From HGM04593 sp045613945 (GTDB taxonomy: Bacteria > Bacteroidota > Bacteroidia > Bacteroidales > Bacteroidaceae): 13,857 nucleotides of DNA. The stretch's first letter is position 1. Every line of letters starts with the position of its first letter. Both the position numbers and the translations under genes were made by a program. Positions 1-7,409 of this stretch are shown one piece after another. The notes under the pieces are model-generated. The model made no database searches and was not told the DNA's origin. It was given only the letters and a program-made list of their open reading frames with translations. The DNA lies in contig JAZLBZ010000060.1 of assembly GCA_045613945.1 (NCBI GenBank), positions 1-13,857 on the forward strand. Reading direction: 5' to 3'.

Positions 1-111
1 AATGCCTTTGCGGAGAGTTTCAATGCAAAAATAAAATCTTTCAGGGCTCAACTAAGAGGAGTTACGGATATCAAGTTTTTCTTCTTTAGATTGGCTAAAC
101 TTTTTGCGTAG
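1..111 (+). CDS. ISL3-family transposase, C-terminal fragment
   Basis: Reading frame 1 is open from the first base to a TAG at 109-111 and gives 36 residues that begin NAFAESFNAKIKSFRAQLRG and end FRLAKLFA. This closing pattern, N-A-x-A-E-S-F-N-A-K-I-K-x-F-R followed by G-V-x-D-I-x-F-F-x-F-R-L-A-K, is characteristic of the C-terminus of DDE transposases of the ISL3 (IS204/IS1001/IS1096/IS1165) group. The E of AESFNAKIK is probably the last acidic residue of the catalytic DDE triad; that is inference from the family. The start lies off the left edge, so it is not possible to say whether the complete gene is intact. Confidence 0.8.
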   Translation, partial: NAFAESFNAKIKSFRAQLRGVTDIKFFFFRLAKLFA

Positions 112-135
112 CCCCCCAACTTTTGCTGGTGAGCC
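1..135 (+). mobile_element. Right end of an ISL3-type insertion sequence (partial)
   Basis: The window opens inside an insertion sequence. It contains the last 36 codons of a transposase (1-111). Next comes CCCCCAACTTTTGCTGGTGAGCC, whose reverse complement begins GGCTCACC. ISL3-family terminal repeats usually start with GGCTC or a close variant, so I infer that the element ends at about 135. The left end lies outside the window, so neither the inverted-repeat match nor the roughly 8-bp target duplication can be confirmed. The family call rests on the transposase tail. Confidence 0.5.
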
Positions 136-472
136 AGGTTCAGTAGCAAATCAATGTGGTGAACAGTGTTTTGAAAACCTATTTTAGGCTCTGTAGAAAA
201 AAGGTGTGGATAAATCTATAATTTTAGGCAGTAGATTCTGCCATTAATCTTTTGCGTTTGCCGGTAGTGTAACCCCTTTTTTCTCTTTGTTTTTTTTGTG
301 GGCGCGCAGGGATATCCTTGCAAGTGCCCAGGATTGCCTGGTCTTTTGAGGGTATTGCTGTCTTGTCTTGATGCAGTCTGTGCATTTTGTTCAAGCCGCT
401 CTGTATACGCGTATTTTACGCATTGATACCCTGTTTTTTACGAATTGAACCTCCATGTTTCGTTTCAAAGCC
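136..472. other. Non-coding stretch between the IS end and the AraC-type gene
   Basis: No credible gene is visible here. It is T-rich with no strong hairpin. GGCTCTGTAGAAAA at 187-200 resembles the outer end of an ISL3-type left inverted repeat and may be a scar of another insertion, but nothing else supports this. Confidence 0.4.
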
Positions 473-480
473 TACTTTCG
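473..480 (+). promoter_or_regulatory. Probable -7 promoter element of the AraC-type gene
   Basis: TACTTTCG followed by C lies 22 bases before the ATG and is one base off the Bacteroidetes TAnnTTTG -7 consensus. It matches the -7 motifs in front of other genes in this window. No TTTG -33 box is seen at the usual 19-21 bp spacing, so the call is tentative. Confidence 0.35.
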
Positions 481-502
481 CCTAATAAACAAACACTAGG
501 AA

Positions 503-1525
503 ATGGTAGGCGAACGACTGTTCTATTTTATTCACGGCTTTGTGACGATGTTCTTTCTGATGGCCGGTTTGCAGCGTTGTCTCAGGCCTAATGCTCCGCG
601 CCTCAAACGTCTATGTGGGTACATACTTCTATACTGGGCATTTCTTGAACTAAAGGACCTGCTTTTCTATGCCGGACCGTTTCTCCATAATGGTTATTTT
701 GTCAATCTGCTTGTGCTTTTTGATATGACGGTGATTCCTGTCGTCGTCTGCTTTGCAATGGAAGTGGTGTGCACAGGGTGGTGTACCTCCCGTCGTCTTT
801 TAGTGAATATGCTACCTTTTGTAATAGCATTCTTTTTTTATATATTCCTTGCCTCTGACGCGTTATTCAATGCGTTCTTTATCTCCACCGGGCTCTATTC
901 CGTTGTGATGATAGTCTATATCTATTTTGCTATTAAAAGACACAACCGTTTTATCAAGGACAACTTCTCTAACACAGACAATGTCAGCGTCGGCTGGCTC
1001 ACACTCGTTGCCCTTATGCTTGTTGCCTGCCTTGTGCTGTGGACGGTGTCGTGTTACTTCGAATCGTGGCTGGTTGATGGTTGTTACCAGTTGGCACTGC
1101 TGTTGTTGTGGGTGGTAATCCTCAATTATGTCAACTTGCACAAACCAGTCAAGGTGCATCCGGCGCCGCAGGTAAAGGATACCGATGATGCCGAGTCGCT
1201 GCTTGGCGCCAGGCTCGAGCAACTGATGAGCGATGACGAGGTGTGGAAGAATCCGCGTCTTTCGCTGGCCGATTTGGCAATGCAGATAGGTACAAACCGC
1301 ACCTATCTCTCTAACTACCTCAACAGTAATCTCAACACCACTTTCTATGACTACATAAACGGGTATCGCATTGAGGCGGCGCTGCGCATGATGCACGAGG
1401 CCGGGTCGTCCAGGACGATGGCCGAGATTGCCGAGAATAGCGGCTTCAACTCCATCTCCACGTTCCGTCGTGTCTTCCGTCGTGTCAAGGGATGCTCGTT
1501 TGGCGAGTACAGGCAGAGGCTGTAG
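503..1525 (+). CDS. AraC-family transcriptional regulator with polytopic membrane N-terminus
   Basis: The 340-residue protein has two halves. Residues about 8-212 are strongly hydrophobic and form roughly seven membrane segments (near 8-24, 36-55, 65-88, 98-118, 121-144, 163-186 and 190-211). Residues about 233-340 form a standard AraC-type DNA-binding domain with two helix-turn-helix units. The first is near 254-274 (LSLADLAMQIGTNRTYLSNY) and the second near 304-326 (RTMAEIAENSGFNSISTFRR); the domain ends F-G-E-Y-R. Such membrane-embedded AraC proteins are common in Bacteroidetes. By inference it senses a signal at the inner membrane and binds DNA from there. It stands alone downstream of an IS end and its targets cannot be read from the sequence. 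A TACTTTCG motif sits 22 bases upstream of the ATG. Confidence 0.85.
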   Translation: MVGERLFYFIHGFVTMFFLMAGLQRCLRPNAPRLKRLCGYILLYWAFLELKDLLFYAGPFLHNGYFVNLLVLFDMTVIPVVVCFAMEVVCTGWCTSRRLLVNMLPFVIAFFFYIFLASDALFNAFFISTGLYSVVMIVYIYFAIKRHNRFIKDNFSNTDNVSVGWLTLVALMLVACLVLWTVSCYFESWLVDGCYQLALLLLWVVILNYVNLHKPVKVHPAPQVKDTDDAESLLGARLEQLMSDDEVWKNPRLSLADLAMQIGTNRTYLSNYLNSNLNTTFYDYINGYRIEAALRMMHEAGSSRTMAEIAENSGFNSISTFRRVFRRVKGCSFGEYRQRL

Positions 1526-1682
1526 TTCAAAAATATCAAATGTAAAAGTGGGAATGTAAAAGCCGATGTTGCCAAAGCGAAACTAAACCGAGGGGGTGTG
1601 GATGATTACATTTTTTTAAGGTTTTTTATCTTTTGGCACCCTGTTTTTGTTTGAATGGGCAAGGCTGCGGTTTGTCGTTCCC

Positions 1683-1690
1683 TACCTTTG
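1683..1690 (+). promoter_or_regulatory. -7 promoter element TACCTTTG
   Basis: This is a perfect TAnnTTTG match followed by C. It predicts a transcript starting near 1697 and so a leader of about 34 bases before the ATG at 1731. It lies downstream of the earlier possible ATG at 1647, which argues against that start. TTTG boxes at 1646-1653 are about 29 bp away, too far for an ideal -33 box. Confidence 0.5.
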
Positions 1691-1730
1691 CGAGTGTTAC
1701 TGGCATACACAAACGCAAAAACTTATAGTT

Positions 1731-2825
1731 ATGAAAAGGATGCTTCTTATTGTTGCCCTGCTTTGCTGCACTCTGCAGTGTGTCCCGGCGCAGGAGTTCA
1801 TTATCAACCACTGGGCAAAATTCGGTACCCCCGAGATTTATTGCTACGGCGCAGTCAAGGGCGATACAAGTTGGGTGCTGATACGTGAGACCGGCAAAAA
1901 CTTTGAAGAGGGCTTCAAATTCCAGAGCCTGGGCACTGCCGACGACGGTGATTACCAAGTGTTCAAGTTCGAGGATGAGTACTATGCGGCCCTTAACTAT
2001 AATCTGATATTCAGCAAGGATAACCCGGCCGATATGGTAAATCCTTTGAAAGAGAACATACAGCGCAGAGCGACACCTTTGGGTGAGTTTTATGGCTCAA
2101 CTGATGCGGTGAAACTTATCCTCATATTGATAGCTGCTGTTACTATCTTCTCCTTTATCTACCTAAAGACACGTCTCATTATTCTGCGCCCTTTGTTTCT
2201 CATTGGCATCCCTTTGGCAATGCTGCTTGTATCCGCCATTGAGATTGTCGGATTCCTGTATTTTGGAACAGATATCTTCTGGTGGTGCGAATATGATGAA
2301 CTCGGTTTTATGGGCGCGCTCATAATGCTCATTCCATTCGGTATAGTAGTATGGCTCCAGTTCTACAGTATCAAGGCCTATGAGAAAGGGCTTGCAATCC
2401 GCAGCAAAAAGGAGGAAGAGGCTCCTGTAAAGGAGATAAGCATAAAGCCTGCAGCCATCAGCCTTGCCATCTCTTTCCCATTGGCAATAGCGGCACTCAT
2501 CGTCATGGCAGTCTATGAAATGCAGAAAGCCTGGTTCTTTGAGCCGGTGGCAATCGGAATATTCTTTGTCTCCTTGTCGATAGGTATTTTTATATCCTTC
2601 AAGCGCAATGTGGTGACCTTTGGTCTCTTCTTTGGTGTCATTGTTACACTCTTCTCAATAGTATACATCCTCGGTTGCATAATATCAGCCGGAGCAATCA
2701 TAGCAATAGCGTTCCAGGTACTTCTTCAGGTGCTCATGGTCATTGGCGCAATAATCATGCTGCTTATCATAGGTCCCAAACGCCGTTATCGTGGTTCCGA
2801 TGGCCGCATCTACGAAGAGATTTGA
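1731..2825 (+). CDS. Uncharacterised membrane protein with signal peptide and seven predicted helices
   Basis: I do not recognise this 364-residue protein. It opens with a signal peptide (residues 1-20, MKRMLLIVALLCCTLQCVPA, probable cleavage before QEF). An extracytoplasmic segment of about 100 residues follows, rich in aromatic and acidic residues. About seven membrane helices come next (near 127-146, 152-178, 192-212, 239-262, 270-290, 293-316 and 320-347). A charged loop at 225-236 (RSKKEEEAPVKE) separates helices three and four, and the tail is basic and polar (PKRRYRGSDGRIYEEI). The start at 1731 is preferred over the in-frame ATG at 1647 because it gives a clean signal peptide and lies just downstream of a perfect -7 motif. 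The next gene begins 52 bases downstream and is probably co-transcribed. A role in the cell envelope is plausible, but no function can be assigned. Confidence 0.75.
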   Translation: MKRMLLIVALLCCTLQCVPAQEFIINHWAKFGTPEIYCYGAVKGDTSWVLIRETGKNFEEGFKFQSLGTADDGDYQVFKFEDEYYAALNYNLIFSKDNPADMVNPLKENIQRRATPLGEFYGSTDAVKLILILIAAVTIFSFIYLKTRLIILRPLFLIGIPLAMLLVSAIEIVGFLYFGTDIFWWCEYDELGFMGALIMLIPFGIVVWLQFYSIKAYEKGLAIRSKKEEEAPVKEISIKPAAISLAISFPLAIAALIVMAVYEMQKAWFFEPVAIGIFFVSLSIGIFISFKRNVVTFGLFFGVIVTLFSIVYILGCIISAGAIIAIAFQVLLQVLMVIGAIIMLLIIGPKRRYRGSDGRIYEEI

Positions 2826-2877
2826 CAGAACGCATATTAACATTGCACAAAATAACAACATTTAAAAAATAGGAATT

Positions 2878-3078
2878 ATGATTAAGAGTTATGTACGTTT
2901 TTGCCTCTCAGGCTTTGGCCTGGGTGTCAATGCGGCCCGTGCTGCGGGTATTGCAGTCCTCATTGTTACATTTGTTTTCGTCGCTGCTTTCTACGTCCTC
3001 AAGTGGATTATCCAGTTCTTCATGCGCCGCAACAAGGCAAAGAAAGAGGCGCAGCAGCAGGAACAGCAGCAGGCCTGA
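2878..3078 (+). CDS. Small single-helix membrane protein with Gln-rich tail
   Basis: This 66-residue protein has a short N-terminal segment (MIKSYVRFCLSGFGLGVNAA), one membrane helix at about residues 22-47, and a basic then glutamine-rich cytoplasmic tail (RRNKAKKEAQQQEQQQA). The ATG follows an A-rich leader ending AAAAAATAGGAATT. It lies 52 bases after the larger membrane protein with no terminator between them, and a strong terminator follows at 3115, so the two likely form one transcript. By inference it may be an accessory subunit of that protein. Its family is not recognised. Other frames over this stretch are also open, but only this one gives a coherent membrane protein. Confidence 0.65.
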   Translation: MIKSYVRFCLSGFGLGVNAARAAGIAVLIVTFVFVAAFYVLKWIIQFFMRRNKAKKEAQQQEQQQA

Positions 3079-3114
3079 TTCAATAAAGTCAACGTTTTGA
3101 TTTTTATTTTCGGG

Positions 3115-3160
3115 GCAGGGAACGGTTTCGTGTGTGAAATCGCTCCCTGCATTTTTCATT
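3115..3160 (+). terminator. Rho-independent terminator after the two membrane-protein genes
   Basis: GCAGGGAACGGTTTC (3115-3129) pairs with GAAATCGCTCCCTGC (3136-3150) across a GTGTGT loop. This gives a 15-bp stem with one mismatch and one G-U pair. ATTTTTCATT follows directly. The stem lies 36 bases after the stop at 3078. Confidence 0.8.
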
Positions 3161-3195
3161 TCTGTAACTTTAGCAAAAAATAGTGCCATATATTC

Positions 3196-3224
3196 TTTGT
3201 TACAATTTTTAATTTATATCTTCG
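3196..3224 (+). promoter_or_regulatory. Probable aspA promoter
   Basis: TTTG (3196-3199) and TATCTTCG (3217-3224, followed by C) are separated by 17 bp, slightly short of the usual Bacteroidetes spacing. The -7 box is one base off consensus. Transcription would start near 3231, giving a leader of about 64 bases. Confidence 0.4.
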
Positions 3225-3294
3225 CATATCGCAACTGCCGAACCATTTTGTGGTGTTGCGCGTTTCTTGAATAAGGTTTTTAATATATAAGACA

Positions 3295-4710
3295 ATGAAA
3301 ACACGTCTTGAACACGATTCATTAGGCGAGGTCCAGGTCCCTGCCGATGCTTATTATGGCGCGCAAACCTTGCGTGCAATGGTCAATTTCAAGGATATCT
3401 CGGGAATTACCATTAGTGACCACCCCTATTATGTAAAAGCCCTTGCGATGGTCAAGTGGGCAGCAGCGCATGCCAACGTGTCGCTCGGCACGCTCGACGA
3501 GGAGATTGGAAAGGGTATCAAGAAAGCCTGCGAGGAGATAATGGAGGGCGCACTTGTCGACCAGTTCCCTGTTGATCTTATGCAGGGTGGTGCGGGCACA
3601 TCAACCAACATGAACATCAACGAGGTCGTTGCCAACCGCGCGCTCGAAATCATGGGACACAACAAGGGCGAGTACCAATATTGCCACCCCAATGACCACG
3701 TGAACCTCTCGCAGTCAACCAACGATGCTTATCCCACATCATTCAAACTCTGTTTCATCCTCCACAATGAGGACCTTGTACGTGAACTGAAACTGCTCAT
3801 TGCCGCGTTCCGTGAGAAAGGCAAGGAGTTCAACAACATTATAAAGATGGGCCGCACCCAGTTGCAGGATGCCGTTCCAATGACACTTGGGCAGGAGTTC
3901 GAGGCCTTTGCAGCAACCCTTGACGAGGAGGTGGGCCGCCTTAATGAGATGGCACGCCTGTTCCTCGAGGTCAATATGGGTGCAACAGCCATCGGTACCG
4001 GTATCAACACCGAGCCCGGCTATGCCCAGGCCTGCGTGAACGCTCTGCGCATCATCTCCGGCAAGGAGTTTGTGCTTGCAGGAAACCTCATCGAGGCAAC
4101 CCCCGATGCCGGTTCTACAGTGATGTACTCTTCGGCACTCAAGCGTCTTGCTGTCAAACTCTCAAAGATATGTAACGACCTTCGTCTGCTCTCAAGCGGT
4201 CCGCGCTGTGGCCTTAACGAAATCAACCTGCCACCAATGCAGCCGGGCTCAAGTATCATGCCTGGCAAGGTCAACCCCGTTATCCCCGAGGTGGTGAACC
4301 AAATCTGTTTTCGCGTCATTGGTAACGACCTCACTGTTACCTTTGCCGCCGAGGCCGGACAGTTGCAACTCAATGTCATGGAGCCGGTCATTGTGCACTC
4401 AATCATTTCGTCAATACGTATGTTGCTGCGTGGTATGACACGCCTGCGCGTGCTCTGTGTCGATGGCATCACAGCCAACGAGGGTCACTGCAAGGAACTT
4501 GTCATGGGCAGCATTGGTATTGTAACTGCCTTGAATCCGGTGCTTGGCTATGAGAACAGTGCCAAGATTGCCAAGCGTGCTCTCAAGGAGAACCGCAGTG
4601 TCTATGACCTTGTGCTTGAGGAGGGCTTGCTTTCGAGAGCCGAACTTGACGAACTGCTGAGTCCCGAGAATATGATTGCGCCGCACAAGATGCCGCATAA
4701 GAAGTATTGA
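3295..4710 (+). CDS. aspA: Aspartate ammonia-lyase (aspartase)
   Basis: The enzyme reversibly splits L-aspartate into fumarate and ammonia in the cytoplasm. In anaerobic Bacteroidales this can feed fumarate to the reductive succinate pathway. The 471-residue length matches aspartases (about 470-480). The superfamily signature GSSIMPGKVNP is at residues 318-328. By analogy with Bacillus AspB, the first serine (S319) is the likely catalytic base on the flexible loop. The continuation VIPEVVNQICFRVIGND, together with AAEAGQLQLNVMEPVI, is typical of aspartase; fumarase C usually reads GKVNPTQ here. Other conserved blocks are GGAGTSTNMNINEVVANRA, NDHVNLSQSTNDAYPTSF and GRTQLQDAVPMTLGQEF. It has its own promoter and a strong palindromic terminator, so it is probably monocistronic. 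Confidence 0.95.
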   Translation: MKTRLEHDSLGEVQVPADAYYGAQTLRAMVNFKDISGITISDHPYYVKALAMVKWAAAHANVSLGTLDEEIGKGIKKACEEIMEGALVDQFPVDLMQGGAGTSTNMNINEVVANRALEIMGHNKGEYQYCHPNDHVNLSQSTNDAYPTSFKLCFILHNEDLVRELKLLIAAFREKGKEFNNIIKMGRTQLQDAVPMTLGQEFEAFAATLDEEVGRLNEMARLFLEVNMGATAIGTGINTEPGYAQACVNALRIISGKEFVLAGNLIEATPDAGSTVMYSSALKRLAVKLSKICNDLRLLSSGPRCGLNEINLPPMQPGSSIMPGKVNPVIPEVVNQICFRVIGNDLTVTFAAEAGQLQLNVMEPVIVHSIISSIRMLLRGMTRLRVLCVDGITANEGHCKELVMGSIGIVTALNPVLGYENSAKIAKRALKENRSVYDLVLEEGLLSRAELDELLSPENMIAPHKMPHKKY

Positions 4711-4720
4711 TAGGCCAATA

Positions 4721-4768
4721 ATAAAAATATAGTGCCGGGTGTTCGAACACCCGGCACTATATTTTTAT
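4721..4768. terminator. Bidirectional terminator, perfect 48-bp palindrome
   Basis: Every base from 4721 to 4768 mirrors its complement about the centre at 4744/4745. The stem is GTGCCGGGTGTT paired with AACACCCGGCAC, with an A/T-rich base. The A-run on the left and T-run on the right supply a U-tract in both directions. It lies between the convergent aspA (ends 4710) and the Skp-like gene (ends 4786) and should stop both transcripts. Confidence 0.9.
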
Positions 4769-4785
4769 CCTAAAGACTTGGTCTG

Positions 4786-5415
4786 TTACTTCTTCTCGTT
4801 GCTTGTGTACTTCTCGTTCAAGCCCTTCACAACATGCTTTGTAATATCCATAGCCTCGTTGGCGTAGAGCATGTTGCCACCCATCTTGGTGAGGATGAAG
4901 TCATACTTCGCAGTGCTGTTGTACTCCTGTATATAGTCGTTGATGCACTGTGTGAGTTCGTTGTATTTCGCATTTCTCACCTGCTCCAGTTCGGCAATCA
5001 TGGACTGGCCGCGCTGCAGCAAGTCCTGGTCCTTCTTCATGATTTTCTCATACTCGGCCTGTGCGCGCTCCTGTGTGGCAAAAACATTGTTCTGCACCTT
5101 GTATTCGAATGCGGCAGCCTCTTCCTGCAGGCTCTTTCTCTCCTTCTCGATAGTGTTGTTGATGCTCATCTCTCTGCGGATAAGTTCCTTCTGCACATCC
5201 TGCGCGAAGTTGTAGTTTGCCAACAGCGAGTCATAGTCTACATAAGCAATCTTTATGTTGCACACCGGTGTTGCAGCAGAGTCTGCTATTGCCTCAGTGG
5301 CAGTTGGTGCTGTTGCAGCCTGTGCGGCCTCGTTGCCCTTTGCCGAGCACTGGACAAAAAGCATTGCAATAAAGGCCATAGCGGCCATTAATGTAAAATT
5401 CTTAGTGGTTCTCAT
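4786..5415 (-). CDS. OmpH/Skp-family periplasmic chaperone-like lipoprotein
   Basis: This 209-residue protein resembles the Skp (OmpH) family, trimeric periplasmic holdases that escort outer-membrane proteins. The N-terminus is a lipoprotein signal with a probable lipidated Cys at residue 23 (MLFVQCSAKG). An Ala/Thr-rich linker spans 25-50. The Skp-like domain runs from about 54 (KIAYVDYDSLLANYNFAQDV) to 205, with a long charged coiled coil at about 75-160. The closing part, about 168-205 (YDFILTKMGGNMLYANEAMD), is the usual Skp core ending with I-T-x-x-V-V-x-x-L-N. Lipidation would tether it to a membrane, unlike free E. coli Skp. It lies 18 bases downstream of a small membrane-anchored gene on the same strand and is probably co-transcribed with it. 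Confidence 0.85.
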   Translation of the reverse strand: MRTTKNFTLMAAMAFIAMLFVQCSAKGNEAAQAATAPTATEAIADSAATPVCNIKIAYVDYDSLLANYNFAQDVQKELIRREMSINNTIEKERKSLQEEAAAFEYKVQNNVFATQERAQAEYEKIMKKDQDLLQRGQSMIAELEQVRNAKYNELTQCINDYIQEYNSTAKYDFILTKMGGNMLYANEAMDITKHVVKGLNEKYTSNEKK

Positions 5416-5433
5416 AGATTTATTTAAAGCAGT

Positions 5434-5652
5434 TTATTTTTTATTCTCAATCTCCTTTACTGCCATAGGGTTCTCTTTGCGTGCATCCCTGTCCTGTGAC
5501 TGCACGCACTTTATCCCTCTCTGGCGCATCGCCTTGCTGCCTCCCACGTGTGTGTTGGGGAACCTGCCGTTCTTCTTCACAATCACCTTAATGGCAAGCA
5601 ATGCAACACAAATTGCAATAATTAACAATGTAAATAGTAAAGTTCTGAACAT
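5434..5652 (-). CDS. Small conserved Bacteroidales membrane-anchored protein
   Basis: The 72-residue product has one hydrophobic helix at about residues 3-24 and then a basic hydrophilic part. The block FPNTHVGGSKAMRQRGIKCV (31-50), followed by QSQDR, is one I associate with small Bacteroidales proteins of unknown function; this is recollection, not a search. Its single Cys (C49) lies in that block. The tail (residues 56-72) is charged and looks variable. It is the first gene of a minus-strand pair with the Skp-like lipoprotein, and a TATCTTTG promoter motif lies 54 bases upstream. No function is known to me. Confidence 0.75.
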   Translation of the reverse strand: MFRTLLFTLLIIAICVALLAIKVIVKKNGRFPNTHVGGSKAMRQRGIKCVQSQDRDARKENPMAVKEIENKK

Positions 5653-5706
5653 TTCAATTAACTTTGTAATGTTGTAGCCGAATGGGGGATTTTTTTTTCA
5701 GCGGTG

Positions 5707-5714
5707 CAAAGATA
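5707..5714 (-). promoter_or_regulatory. -7 promoter element TATCTTTG of the minus-strand pair
   Basis: On the minus strand this reads TATCTTTGC, a perfect TAnnTTTG match. It predicts a start near 5700 and a leader of about 48 bases before the ATG at 5652. No TTTG lies at the normal -33 spacing. Confidence 0.5.
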
Positions 5715-5805
5715 GTGCTTTTTATTGTCTTGCGTGATAGTGAGTTGCCAAAAAAAGTAAAAAAGGGGCAATAAAAAGGATAATTAACAATATTTTACGA
5801 TTTTA

Positions 5806-5813
5806 CATCTTTG
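5806..5813 (+). promoter_or_regulatory. Possible -7 promoter element of pepD
   Basis: CATCTTTG is one base off TAnnTTTG and lies 26 bases before the pepD ATG in AT-rich DNA. No -33 box is evident. It is divergent from the minus-strand promoter about 100 bp away. Confidence 0.35.
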
Positions 5814-5839
5814 TTTAACGATTTTAAACATTTTATAAT

Positions 5840-7297
5840 ATGGAAAACAACAAATTGCAGCCCGAGGCGCTTTTCGGGTATTTCTTGAAGATATGTGAAA
5901 TTCCTCATGGTTCAAAGAACGAGGCACAGATATCGGCCTATTTGCAGAACTTTGGTAAAGAACTTGGCTTTGAGACCATTGCCGACAGCGTTGGCAACGT
6001 GCTCATCAAAAAACCTGCCTCTCCCGGCTATGAGGACAGAAAAACCATAATCCTGCAGAGCCACATGGATATGGTGTGCGACAAGCGCCCCGAGGTTGAA
6101 CACGACTTCACCAAAGACCCCATCACCACTTGGGTCGATGGCGAGTGGCTCAAGGCACAGGGCACAACCCTGGGTGCCGATAACGGTATTGGCGTGGCAG
6201 CAGCAATGGCAGTTCTTGCCGACAACACTCTAAAGCATGGCCCCATCAACTGCCTCTTCACCATTGACGAGGAGACCGGTCTTACAGGTGCCGAGGCACT
6301 CTCGCCCGAACTTCTGCAGGGTGATATCCTTGTGAACCTCGACAGTGAGGACGAGGGCGAGATGTTCATTGGCTGTGCCGGCGGTGTGTGTAACTATGCC
6401 GACTTCAAGCACGTGTGGACACCCATTGGTGGCGATATGTTCTACGTGAAAGTAGATATCAATGCCCTCACCGGCGGACACTCGGGCGACGATATAAACA
6501 AGGGGCGTGCAAATGCCAACAAACTGCTATGCCGTTTTCTTGCCCGCATAGCCCAAAAGTATGAGTTCTACCTTTGCGACATCAGTGGCGGCAGTCTCCA
6601 CAACGCAATTCCTCGCGATGCATCGGCTGTCTTTGCTATCCAGTCGGCCGACAAGGAGAGCGTGCGTGTCGATTTCAACATCTTTGCAGCCGAGGTACAG
6701 GACGAGTACAGTGCAACCGAGCCTAATATGCGCCTCACAATGCAGAGCACCGACCCTGTTACACGTGTCATTGACCCTGTTGTTGCCGACAAGTTCCTTC
6801 GCAGCGTGTGTGCAGTGTTCAACGGAGTGTTTGCAATGAGCCAGGATGTTCCGGGGCTGGTCGAGACATCGAGCAACCTCGCCTCAATCAAGCGCACAGC
6901 CGACAATGTCCTCACCGTCACCACCAGCCAGCGCAGTTCCATTGAGTCGGCGCGTGACTTTGTGTCAATGTCAGTACGCTCGGCCTTTGAACTTGCGGGC
7001 GCTAAGGTAACAACCAAAGGGCAGTATCCCGGCTGGAAGCCAAACATGAAATCTGAGATTCTCAAGGTTGCCTGCGATACCTACAAGCAACTCTTTGGCG
7101 AGGATGCCAAGATAAAGGCAATCCATGCAGGCCTTGAGTGCGGTCTTTTCCTTGAGAAGGCGCCACACCTTGACATGATTTCCTTTGGCCCCACAATGCG
7201 TGGCGTGCACTCGCCCGACGAGCGCCTGCACATTGAATCAACCGGGCGCTGGTGGCGTCATCTCCTGCTGCTGCTTGAGAATGCCCCGGCAAAGTAA
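5840..7297 (+). CDS. pepD: Cytosolic Xaa-His dipeptidase (aminoacyl-histidine dipeptidase)
   Basis: This M20-family metallopeptidase hydrolyses dipeptides with a range of N-terminal residues, classically Xaa-His such as carnosine. Its 485-residue length matches E. coli PepD. Family motifs are in order: QSHMDMV with H75 and D77, LGADNGIG with the bridging D114, the general-base pair in DEETGLTG (E144/E145), NLDSED with D168, and MRGVHSPDE with H457. These are the expected two-metal ligands and catalytic residues. Residues between about 190 and 385 form the inserted dimerisation (lid) domain, which includes GGHSGDDI. It lacks a signal peptide and is therefore cytoplasmic. It appears to be a single-gene unit. 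A role in peptide breakdown fits the amino-acid metabolism suggested by aspA, although the two genes are not linked in an operon. Confidence 0.95.
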   Translation: MENNKLQPEALFGYFLKICEIPHGSKNEAQISAYLQNFGKELGFETIADSVGNVLIKKPASPGYEDRKTIILQSHMDMVCDKRPEVEHDFTKDPITTWVDGEWLKAQGTTLGADNGIGVAAAMAVLADNTLKHGPINCLFTIDEETGLTGAEALSPELLQGDILVNLDSEDEGEMFIGCAGGVCNYADFKHVWTPIGGDMFYVKVDINALTGGHSGDDINKGRANANKLLCRFLARIAQKYEFYLCDISGGSLHNAIPRDASAVFAIQSADKESVRVDFNIFAAEVQDEYSATEPNMRLTMQSTDPVTRVIDPVVADKFLRSVCAVFNGVFAMSQDVPGLVETSSNLASIKRTADNVLTVTTSQRSSIESARDFVSMSVRSAFELAGAKVTTKGQYPGWKPNMKSEILKVACDTYKQLFGEDAKIKAIHAGLECGLFLEKAPHLDMISFGPTMRGVHSPDERLHIESTGRWWRHLLLLLENAPAK

Positions 7298-7321
7298 TGC
7301 AATAAAAAATGTTTTTCATCG

Positions 7322-7354
7322 TTTGTATAAGGTAACTGCTGTTTGACACCTTTG
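7322..7354 (+). promoter_or_regulatory. Probable promoter of the beta-helix lipoprotein gene
   Basis: TTTG (7322-7325) and CACCTTTG (7347-7354, followed by C) are separated by 21 bp. The -7 box is one base off consensus. Transcription would start near 7361, giving about 49 bases of leader. Confidence 0.45.
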
Positions 7355-7409
7355 CAGGCCGATGTGTCTGCCAAAGACGTTGGCCAAACAGAAGAACCTG
7401 TAATTTGCA

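Noticed and set aside
863..1396. Minus-strand 177-codon open frame opposite the AraC-type gene
   Set aside because: The plus-strand frame encodes a recognisable regulator; the antisense product matches nothing I know.
1550..1618. AATGTAA ... TTACATT followed by a T-run as a terminator of the AraC-type gene
   Set aside because: The stem is only 7 AT-rich base pairs with a loop of nearly 50 nt, too weak to call.
1647..1730. Earlier ATG for the seven-helix membrane protein
   Set aside because: It would put 28 residues in front of a clean signal peptide and start upstream of a perfect -7 motif.
4834..5391. Plus-strand 185-codon open frame opposite the Skp-like gene
   Set aside because: The minus-strand product has a lipobox, coiled coil and family match; the plus-strand product is a Leu/Cys/Val-rich shadow.
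7298..7321. AAAAAATGTTTTT after pepD as a terminator
   Set aside because: It is a tiny A/T-only pairing without a GC stem.
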